A DNA stretch of 36,338 bases, taken from positions 1-36,338 of the forward strand of contig LNIY01000101.1 of NCBI GenBank assembly GCA_001449105.1, read 5' to 3'. Each line of letters opens with the position of its first letter. The first letter of the stretch is position 1. The position numbers and the translations under genes are program-made. Below the pieces are notes generated by a model, which was given only the letters and a program-made list of their open reading frames with translations, was not told where the DNA came from and did no database searches. This DNA comes from Caulobacter vibrioides. GTDB lineage: Bacteria > Pseudomonadota > Alphaproteobacteria > Caulobacterales > Caulobacteraceae. Below are positions 6,731 through 14,134 of the stretch, in pieces.

Positions 6731-8521
6731 TCACCCCGAAACCCGAAGACCCGGCGCCGCGTTGGCGGGCCTGGGCAGGCCCGCGACCCGGGCCTCCAGC
6801 GCTTGCAGCACCTCGCGGCGCGGCCCGAACAGATCCATGGCGCCGTCGCGCAGCACCAGCAGCTTGTCGGCCACGCCCAGGATGTTGAGGCGATGGGCGA
6901 TGACCACCAGGGCCGCCCCCCTCGCCTTCTGGGCCGCGATCGCGTGCTCCAGCGCCGTCTCACCCTCGAAGTCGAGGTTGGAGTTGGGCTCGTCGAGGAC
7001 GAACACCTGCGGGGCGCCGTAGAGCGCACGAGCCAGCGCCAGGCGCTGGGCCTGGCCGGCCGACACCCCGGCCCCGCCCGGTCCCAGCGGCGTGTCGTAG
7101 GCCTGGGGCAGCCGCAGGATCATCTCGTGCGCCCCGGCCGCCGTCGCCGCCGCCACGACCCGTTCGTCGATCTCGCGCGGGTCGCTTTCGGTGATGCTTG
7201 CGAACCGGGCGATGTTCTCCTTCACCGTGCCGGCGAACAGGCCGCAGTTCTGCGGCAGGTAGCCGATGTGGGTCGCCAGCCGCTCGGACTGCCAGTCGGC
7301 CAGGTCCGCGCCGTCGATGCGCACGCAGCCGAGGTCGGGCGCCAGGGCGCCGACCAGCACCCTGGCCAGGGTGGTCTTGCCCGCGCCGCTGGGGCCGACG
7401 ACCCCGATGATCTCGCCGGGATTGAGGTCGAAGGACACGCCGCGCAGGATCATGCCGGCGCCGTCGGGGGTGCGCACGCAAGCCTGCTCGGCCTGTAGGC
7501 GGCCCTTGGGTTCGGGCAGCCGCGTGCGGGCCGGCGCGGCCGGGGCGCGCTCGAAGAGGTCGGCCAGGGTGCGCAGGCCGTCCCGCGCCTGGATCACGTT
7601 CTTCCAGGACCCGACGATCTGCTCGACGGGCGCCAGGCTGCGGCTCAGCAGGATCGAGGCGGCGATCACGCCGCCGGCCGAGATTTCGTGCCGCACGGCC
7701 AGCCAGGCGCCGGCGCCTAGCGCCAGGGACTGCAAGGTCAGTCGCAGGAAGCGGATCAGGCCGGTATAGACGCCGCCGGTGAACTGGGTGTCGGCCTGCA
7801 GCCCGACCGCCGCCCGGCGCTCAAGCAGCTGGCGCACGATCAGCGGCTCGCGCATGCCCAGCGCCTTGACCAGCCCGCCGTGGCTGGCGATCGCCTCCTG
7901 GGAGGCGTAGGCCTGGGCCGAGGCCTCGTTCAGGGCCTCGAGCTTGGCGCGGGTCGCCTGCTCGTTGAGGACCGCCAGGATCAGCAGGGCCCCTGCCCCG
8001 ATCACCGCGATGACGCCCAGCAAGGGGTGCAGGACGAAGCACAGGGCCAGGTAGATCGGGGTCCAGGGCGCGTCGAGCATCGCCGTGGCGGCAGGCCCCG
8101 AGACGACGTTGCGGAAGGCGTCGAACTCGCGCATGGCCTGCCGCAGGCGCGGCCCGGCGTCGACGCCCAGGCCGCCGGTCAGCCGGGTCAGAACCTCGGG
8201 CGCCAGCTGGCGGTCGAGGCGCAGGCCCAGCCGCACCAGGATCCGTTGGCGCAGGTTGTCGAGCACGGCCAGCGTGGCCAGGGCGAAGACGACCGCCACC
8301 GTCAGAAATGCAAGCGACAGGAGCCCGCTGGTCGGCAGGACCCTGTCGTAGATCTGCAGCATGTAGAGGGTCGGCGCCAGGTACAGGATGTTGACCAGGG
8401 CGCTGAAGCCGGCGGCGATCAGCAGATGCCGCCGGCAGGTTCTCAAGGCCCCGGCCAGGGGCTCGGGAAGGGCGCGCCGCCCCGAGCCTCTCGCCCTGCC
8501 CTCGCCGCCCCGCCCGCTCAT
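6731..8521 (-). CDS. Type I secretion ABC transporter/permease, PrtD family
   Basis: A 596-residue exporter with one membrane domain fused to one ATPase, so it works as a homodimer. The N-terminal membrane domain (about residues 25-310) begins with the PrtD-like segment LAPTLYMLQIYDRVLPTSG. The nucleotide-binding domain shows Walker A GPSGAGKTT (near 376), signature VSAGQ (near 487; the usual LSGGQ is altered, as in many PrtD proteins) and Walker B VFVLDEPNSNLD (near 509), then the AHR switch His. There is no N-terminal C39 peptidase domain, so the substrate is not cut during export and should carry a C-terminal signal. The start overlaps the stop of the giant upstream gene as ATGA, which strongly suggests that gene encodes the substrate. 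Confidence 0.95.
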   Translation of the reverse strand: MSGRGGEGRARGSGRRALPEPLAGALRTCRRHLLIAAGFSALVNILYLAPTLYMLQIYDRVLPTSGLLSLAFLTVAVVFALATLAVLDNLRQRILVRLGLRLDRQLAPEVLTRLTGGLGVDAGPRLRQAMREFDAFRNVVSGPAATAMLDAPWTPIYLALCFVLHPLLGVIAVIGAGALLILAVLNEQATRAKLEALNEASAQAYASQEAIASHGGLVKALGMREPLIVRQLLERRAAVGLQADTQFTGGVYTGLIRFLRLTLQSLALGAGAWLAVRHEISAGGVIAASILLSRSLAPVEQIVGSWKNVIQARDGLRTLADLFERAPAAPARTRLPEPKGRLQAEQACVRTPDGAGMILRGVSFDLNPGEIIGVVGPSGAGKTTLARVLVGALAPDLGCVRIDGADLADWQSERLATHIGYLPQNCGLFAGTVKENIARFASITESDPREIDERVVAAATAAGAHEMILRLPQAYDTPLGPGGAGVSAGQAQRLALARALYGAPQVFVLDEPNSNLDFEGETALEHAIAAQKARGAALVVIAHRLNILGVADKLLVLRDGAMDLFGPRREVLQALEARVAGLPRPANAAPGLRVSG

Positions 8522-11500
8522 GCGAGGACATCCTCGTGGTAGCGGGTCAGCATGGTGACGAACAGGTGGTCGTCTCCATCGCCGGCGAAGGTCGTGGCGC
8601 CGATCGTGCCGTTGTTGTTGTAGCCGTCGAGGGCGGTGTGCAACGCCGCGCCCGAGCCTTGCCAGGCCGCGCTGTTCTGCTTGATGGCCGGGCCGTTGAA
8701 GTCGGCGATCCCGTCATGATTGGCGTCGGCGTACTGCTGCAGCCAGTCGATCGCCTGGTTCATCTTGGCGGCGGGGCTGTTCGGGTCGAGCGGGTCGCCC
8801 GAGGCGTTGCCGGCCTCGAAGTTCAGCCAGGCGGCGATGACGTCGCGGCCCAGGACGTAGCGGGCGTCCTGCGACGGCTTCTGCGAGGCGTCGATGACCT
8901 TCAGCGCCATGGCCAGGGACATCTTCAGGGTGTCCTCGCCCACGTCGGTGATCCCGTTGCCGTTGTCGTCGCCCAGCAGGATGTAGCGCTCCTCCTTGTT
9001 GCTGCTGCCGGGGTCGGGGCCGTCCATGATGCCGTTGTTGAAGGCCAGGAGCTCGCCGTCGGGGAAATCAGGACCGGACTTGGTCTCGTTACCGACCGTG
9101 CCGTCCCAGAAGGTCAGGCCGTTGGGCGACAGCCAGAAGCCGGGGGTGCGCACGCCCACGCTGTCGATCAGGCCGTAGTAGTAGGCCAGGTCGTGGTCGC
9201 TGGCCGTGCCGCCCGAGTAGGTCCCCGACGCGGTGGCGTCGTTGACGTGCTGACCGGCGGTCCAGGGCGCGGAAATCTGGAACTCGGTGGTCGCGCCGAC
9301 CGCGAGGGTTCCCAGCGACCGCGCCGTGCCCGCGGCCGCGCCGTTCAGGTCGAACACCGAGTCGGTGACCGTGGCGTTAGTCAGGGTCACGTTGCCGGTG
9401 TTGGCGACGACGAACTTGAACATGATGTTCGCGCCCGAGGTGGCGATCGGCCCCATCGGGTCGTCCGCGTCGCTCCAGGTCGTCCCGCCGTCGATCGAGA
9501 CGTACTTCTCGATGTCGATGGTGGCTCGCTGCGCGACGGGCACGGTGGCGTCGTCGGTGTCGGGACCGGTCTGGTTGGAGTCCGCCGTGGCGGTGTTCTC
9601 CAGTTGGCCGTCGCCGCCGCCGTTGGAGTCGAGCTCGCCTTGCGTGACCGTGTGCTTGGCGGTGTAGCCCCAGGTTTCGCCCACTTCGAGCAGACCGTCG
9701 TTGTCGCCACTGATGTCGGCGCCACGGACCAGGGATCCGGCGTCGGCATAGGGGTCGGTCACCGTCACGCCGTCGAGGGTCGTGTTGCCGGTATTGGCGA
9801 CGGTGATGACGTAGCTGATCTGTTCACCCGCCGCGTCGGCCGTACCACCCGGGACGGTGGCGTCCTTGGTGATGTTCAGGCTCGGGCGACGGTCGACGGG
9901 CACGCTGGCGTCGTCGGTGTCGGGGCCGGTCTGGTTGGAGTCGGCCGTGGCGGTGTTCTCCAGGGCGCCGTCTCCGCCGCCGTTGGAGTCGATCTCGGCC
10001 TGGGTGACCGTGTGCTTGGCGGTGTAGCCCCAGGTCTCGCCGACCTCCAGGAGGCCGTCGTTGTCGCCCACGACGTCAGCGCCGCGCACGATCGAGCCGG
10101 CGTCGGCATAGGGGTCCGTCACCGTCACGCCGTCCAGCGTGGTGTTGCCGGTGTTGGCGACGGTGATGACGTAGCTGATCTGTTCGCCCGCCGCGTCGGC
10201 CGTACCACCGGGGACGGTGGCGTCCTTGGTGATGTTCAGGCTCGGGCGACGATCGACGGGCACGCTGGCGTCGTCGGTGTCGGGGCCAGTCTGGTTGGAG
10301 TCGGCGGTGGCGGTGTTCTCCAGAGCGCCGTCTCCGCCGCCGTTGGAGTCGATCTCGGCCTGGGTGACCGTGTGCTTGGCCGTGTAGCCCCAGGTTTCGC
10401 CGACCTCCAGCAGGCCGTCATTGTCGCCCACCACATCGGCGCCGCGCATGATCGAGCCGGCGTCGGCATAGGGGTCGGTGACGGTCACGCCGTCCAGCGT
10501 CGTGTTGCCGGTGTTGGCGACGGTGATGACGTAGCTGATCTGTTCACCGGCCGCATCGGCGGTGCCTCCGGGGACGGTGGCGTCCTTGGTGATGTTGAGG
10601 TTCGGGCGACGATCGACGGGCACGGTGGCGTCGTCGGTGTCCGGGCCGGTCTGGTTGGAGTCGGCGGTGGCGGTGTTTTCCAGGGCGCCGTCTCCGCCGC
10701 CGTTGGAGTCGATCTCGCCTTGGGTCACGGTGTGCTTGGCCGTGTAGCCCCAGGTTTCGCCGACCTCCAGGAGGCCGTCGTTGTCGCCCACCACATCGGC
10801 GCCGCGGACGATGGATCCTGCGTCGGCATAGGGGTCGGTGACGGTGACGCCGTCGAGGGTCGTGTTGCCGGTGTTGGCGACGGTGATGACGTAGCTGATC
10901 TGTTCACCAGCCGCGTCTGCCGTACCACCGGGGACGGTGGCGTCCTTGGTGATGTTCAGGCTCGGCCGGCGATCGACGGGCACGCTGGCGTCGTCGGTGT
11001 CGGGGCCGGTCTGGTTGGAGTCGGCCGTGGCGGTGTTTTCCAGGGCGCCGTCTCCGCCGCCGTTGGAGTCGATCTCGCCTTGGGTCACGGTGTGCTTGGC
11101 CGTGTAGCCCCAGGTCTCGCCGACCTCCAGCAGGCCGTCGTTATCGCCCACGACGTCAGCGCCGCGCACGATCGAGCCGGCGTCGGCATAGGGGTCGGTA
11201 ACGGTGACGCCGTCGAGGGTCGTGTTGCCGGTGTTGGCGACGGTGATGACGTAGCTGATCTGTTCACCGGCCGCGTCGGCGGTTCCTCCGGGGACGGTCG
11301 CATCCTTGGTGATGTTCAGGCTGGGCCGGGGGGCGACCGGGACGCTGGCGTCGTCGGTGTCGGGGCCAGTCTGGTTGGAGTCCGCCGTGGCGGTGTTCTC
11401 CAGCTGGCCATCGCCGCCACCGTTGGAGTCGAGCTCGGCTTGAGTGACGGTGTGCTTGGCCGTGTAGCCCCAGGTCTCGCCCACTTCGAGCAGACCGTCG

Positions 11501-13716
11501 TTGTCACCGACCACGTCGGCGCCGCGCATGATCGAGCCGGCGTCGGCATAGGGGTCAGTGACGGTCACGCCGTCGAGGGTGGTGTTGCCGGTATTGGCGA
11601 CGGTGATGACGTAGCTGATCTGTTCGCCGGCCGCGTCGGCCGTACCACCGGGGACGCTGGCGTCCTTGGTGATGTTGAGGCTGGGCCGGCGATCGACGGG
11701 CACGCTGGCGTCGTCGGTGTCGGGGCCGGTCTGGTTGGAGTCCGCCGTGGCGGTGTTTTCCAGGGCGCCGTCTCCGCCGCCATTGGAGTCGATCTCGCCT
11801 TGGGTGACGGTGTGCTTGGCCGTGTAGCCCCAGGTTTCGCCCACTTCGAGCAGGCCGTCGTTATCGCCCACGACGTCAGCGCCGCGGACGATGGATCCGG
11901 CGTCGGCGTAGGGGTCCGTCACCGTCACGCCGTCCAGCGTGGTGTTGCCGGTGTTGGCGACGGTGATGACGTAGCTGATCTGTTCGCCAGCCGCGTCAGC
12001 CGTACCACCGGGGACGGTCGCGTCCTTGGTGATGTTCAGGCTGGGCCGACGATCGACGGGCACGGTGGCGTCGTCGGTGTCGGGGCCGGTCTGGTTGGAG
12101 TCGGCCGTGGCGGTGTTCTCCAGCGCGCCGTTGCCGCCGCCGTTGGAGTCGATCTCGGCCTGGGTGACCGTGTGCTTGGCGGTGTAGGCCCAGGTCTCGC
12201 CGACCTCCAGCAGGCCGTCGTTATCGCCCACGACATCGGCGCCGCGGACGATGGATCCTGCGTCGGCATAGGGGTCGGTGACGGTGACGCCGTCGAGCAT
12301 CACGTTGCCGGTATTGGCCACCGTGATCGTGTAGCTGATCTGCTCACCCGCCGCGTCGGCCGTACCACCGGGGACGCTGGCGTCCTTGGTGATGTTCAAC
12401 GCCGGATTGCGGGTCAGGGTCACGCTTTCCGGGTCGGTGTCAGTCGCCGTCAGGCCGCTGGCCGACACGCCCGTGGCCGTGCCGGTGTTGGTGTAGCCGC
12501 CGGCCTCGATCTCGGCCTGGCTGAACACGTGCAGCAAGCTGCCCGTGGCCGAGGCGCCGACCGCAAGGTCGTCGGCCTGTCCGTCGCCGTCCTGGTCGGT
12601 CAGGCCGGCCAGGGTGACCGGGATGTCGTCGGCGGTGTTTCCGGGCGTGCCGTTGTCATCCACCAGGGTGACGTTCAGCAACTTGATCGTGCCGGTGTTG
12701 GTGACCGTGAAGTTGAAGACCTGGGTGTCGCCGGCGTCATCGCCGTTGCCGTCGCCGTCGGTGCGCGTCCCGGCCGTCTTGACTACGTCCACCTGCGGCG
12801 GGATCGGCCGGTTGCCGATCTCGACATTATAGGTGGTGGCCGCACTGAGGGTGACGGTCTCGAAGGCGCCCGTGGTCTGGGTCCAGCCTTCCTGCAGCAC
12901 CTCGTCGACCTGGACGGTGCCCAGCGACAGCGGCAGGCCGCCGATCTGGAACGAGCCGTCGGCCTTGGTGACCGTCGAGCGTTCACCGGAGTCGAGCACG
13001 CCGTTCTTGTTCTCGTCGACGAAGATCGTCCAGCCGCCCAGGCCCGCCTCGCCGGCGTCCTTGACCCCGTCGCCGTCGGCGTCGAGGAACTTGACGCCGC
13101 TGATGATGGCGGCCTTTTCGGTGTTGAACTCCTCGAAGCCGTCGTCGGCGCCGTAGGCTGTGCCCGGCCGGCCGAACTCGGCGTACATCGTGATGTAGGC
13201 GGTGCTCAGGTCGGCGCCGCCGAACAGCGAGACCGGCACATAGAAGACGTAGTCGTCATTGCCGCTGCCCGACGAGTGGGCGTCCATCAGCAGCGTCCTG
13301 TCGCCGCCGGCGTCGAGATCGAAGATCTTGGTGAAGTCTGCGTCCAGTTCCTGCGTGCCGGCCACATAATCAGCGCCGGTCGCGGGAGCCGATGAGTAAT
13401 AGATCTTCATCGCGTTGAGCGCGGTTAGCGGGTTCTCGTTGGTCTCGTTGAGATCCAGCCGGAATTCCAGGTACTGCACGCCGTTGATCACCCGGATCGG
13501 GATCTGGTTGAAGGTCAGGCTGCTGGTCTTGGCGGCGTTGGTGTTCAGCACGCCGCTGGCGTCGGTGTTGAAGCCGTTCTCGTTGCCGTCGTTGTCGCCG
13601 ATGGCGAGGAACGGGTCGTAGTTGCCGGTGCCCGAACCGATCGCGTCGCCGCGCGTGATGATCACGCCGTTTACGGTCGTCGAACTGCCTGGTGCGGTGA
13701 TGTCTATGTCGGCCAT
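8518..13716 (-). CDS. Giant repeat-containing surface protein, predicted type I secretion substrate
   Basis: A 1732-residue acidic protein with very few Cys and no N-terminal signal peptide. Residues 1-200 form a unique domain. Residues about 205-305 resemble an SdrD-B/Cna-B-like fold with a DADGDGVKD calcium-type loop. Residues 305-438 are a divergent DUF11/DUF7507-type (CARDB-like) domain. Eight near-identical 120-residue repeats of the same family occupy 439-1398 (each beginning LNITKDA(S/T)VPGG). Another divergent repeat is followed from about 1510 by a C-terminal domain containing VRTPGFWLSPNG and FWDG plus two more calcium-type loops (DDNGNGITD, DANHDGIAD). The end is FAGDGDDHLF...HEDVLA. 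Classic RTX nonapeptide arrays are absent. Operon order and the ATGA overlap with the ABC gene support export through that system. The likely role is an adhesin or matrix protein. The start at 13716 has a GGGAG site. An alternative is a structural filament or sheath protein. Confidence 0.88.
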   Translation of the reverse strand: MADIDITAPGSSTTVNGVIITRGDAIGSGTGNYDPFLAIGDNDGNENGFNTDASGVLNTNAAKTSSLTFNQIPIRVINGVQYLEFRLDLNETNENPLTALNAMKIYYSSAPATGADYVAGTQELDADFTKIFDLDAGGDRTLLMDAHSSGSGNDDYVFYVPVSLFGGADLSTAYITMYAEFGRPGTAYGADDGFEEFNTEKAAIISGVKFLDADGDGVKDAGEAGLGGWTIFVDENKNGVLDSGERSTVTKADGSFQIGGLPLSLGTVQVDEVLQEGWTQTTGAFETVTLSAATTYNVEIGNRPIPPQVDVVKTAGTRTDGDGNGDDAGDTQVFNFTVTNTGTIKLLNVTLVDDNGTPGNTADDIPVTLAGLTDQDGDGQADDLAVGASATGSLLHVFSQAEIEAGGYTNTGTATGVSASGLTATDTDPESVTLTRNPALNITKDASVPGGTADAAGEQISYTITVANTGNVMLDGVTVTDPYADAGSIVRGADVVGDNDGLLEVGETWAYTAKHTVTQAEIDSNGGGNGALENTATADSNQTGPDTDDATVPVDRRPSLNITKDATVPGGTADAAGEQISYVITVANTGNTTLDGVTVTDPYADAGSIVRGADVVGDNDGLLEVGETWGYTAKHTVTQGEIDSNGGGDGALENTATADSNQTGPDTDDASVPVDRRPSLNITKDASVPGGTADAAGEQISYVITVANTGNTTLDGVTVTDPYADAGSIMRGADVVGDNDGLLEVGETWGYTAKHTVTQAELDSNGGGDGQLENTATADSNQTGPDTDDASVPVAPRPSLNITKDATVPGGTADAAGEQISYVITVANTGNTTLDGVTVTDPYADAGSIVRGADVVGDNDGLLEVGETWGYTAKHTVTQGEIDSNGGGDGALENTATADSNQTGPDTDDASVPVDRRPSLNITKDATVPGGTADAAGEQISYVITVANTGNTTLDGVTVTDPYADAGSIVRGADVVGDNDGLLEVGETWGYTAKHTVTQGEIDSNGGGDGALENTATADSNQTGPDTDDATVPVDRRPNLNITKDATVPGGTADAAGEQISYVITVANTGNTTLDGVTVTDPYADAGSIMRGADVVGDNDGLLEVGETWGYTAKHTVTQAEIDSNGGGDGALENTATADSNQTGPDTDDASVPVDRRPSLNITKDATVPGGTADAAGEQISYVITVANTGNTTLDGVTVTDPYADAGSIVRGADVVGDNDGLLEVGETWGYTAKHTVTQAEIDSNGGGDGALENTATADSNQTGPDTDDASVPVDRRPSLNITKDATVPGGTADAAGEQISYVITVANTGNTTLDGVTVTDPYADAGSLVRGADISGDNDGLLEVGETWGYTAKHTVTQGELDSNGGGDGQLENTATADSNQTGPDTDDATVPVAQRATIDIEKYVSIDGGTTWSDADDPMGPIATSGANIMFKFVVANTGNVTLTNATVTDSVFDLNGAAAGTARSLGTLAVGATTEFQISAPWTAGQHVNDATASGTYSGGTASDHDLAYYYGLIDSVGVRTPGFWLSPNGLTFWDGTVGNETKSGPDFPDGELLAFNNGIMDGPDPGSSNKEERYILLGDDNGNGITDVGEDTLKMSLAMALKVIDASQKPSQDARYVLGRDVIAAWLNFEAGNASGDPLDPNSPAAKMNQAIDWLQQYADANHDGIADFNGPAIKQNSAAWQGSGAALHTALDGYNNNGTIGATTFAGDGDDHLFVTMLTRYHEDVLA
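9523..12402 (-). repeat. Eight 360-bp tandem repeats inside the surface protein gene
   Basis: The period is exactly 360 bp with no insertions or deletions. Coding-order units are 12402-12043, 12042-11683, 11682-11323, 11322-10963, 10962-10603, 10602-10243, 10242-9883 and 9882-9523. Differences are confined to a few codons: SI(V/M)RG, (G/A)E(I/L)DSN, (A/Q)LEN, (A/T/S)VPV, DRR/APR/AQR. Synonymous changes are distributed as a mosaic. The first and last units are the most divergent, as expected if inner units are homogenised by recombination. Every unit carries two GAGTC (GANTC) sites. Confidence 0.97.
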
Positions 13717-14134
13717 GACTTGCTCCCGAGGGCTCCGCGCGCGTGCCGTGAGGGCTCGTCCGCGCGATCCAAAACGAAAGCCTCGATCACAACGTCGACG
13801 GGGGAGGCGGATACCGGGTCCGGGGTCGGCGTCGGAGACGTACGCGCGGATCCGTGAAGCTCGTGGCCGGCTATCGGGATGCGGATATCCGCCTTTCCCG
13901 CCGCCGGTCTAAGATTTTCATGGAGCGCGAGGCGCCTACGCGAAGCGAAACAGCGGCTAGCGATCGGCCTAGTTCAGTTCCGCGTCAATAACTTAGCCTT
14001 AGCAATGACAAGTCGTCATGCAGTATGCATTACGGAGAATGCCTCAATAAGGGCCGAAATTACGCATGGCGAAATCAGTCATTGGGATTTACTAGGCTTT
14101 CGCCAGGGTGGAAAAGTCTGAGGACTCGCTGATA
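13717..14134 (-). promoter_or_regulatory. Promoter region of the type I secretion operon
   Basis: This 418-bp gene-free stretch holds an AT-richer core at 13975-14110. On the minus strand TTGACGC (13982-13988) matches the Caulobacter housekeeping -35 motif, but I see no convincing matching -10. Three nested short palindromes follow upstream: ATGAC/GTCAT (14005-14009 with 14015-14019), ATGCA/TGCAT (14018-14022 with 14026-14030) and GCATT/AATGC (14027-14031 with 14038-14042). They could be binding sites for a regulator. No small gene with a credible start was found here, and no clear terminator for the upstream receptor gene. Confidence 0.4.

Noticed and set aside
9523..12402. Regular repeats considered as a CRISPR array
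   Set aside because: The period is 360 bp, units are coding and contiguous without unique spacers, and there are no cas genes.
8536..13395. A 1619-residue open frame on the plus strand opposite the giant repeat gene
   Set aside because: It is a mirror of the repeat gene created by high GC and the exact 360-bp period. Its Val/Gly/Asp-rich, low-complexity translation has no domain, and the minus strand carries clear domains and operon overlaps.
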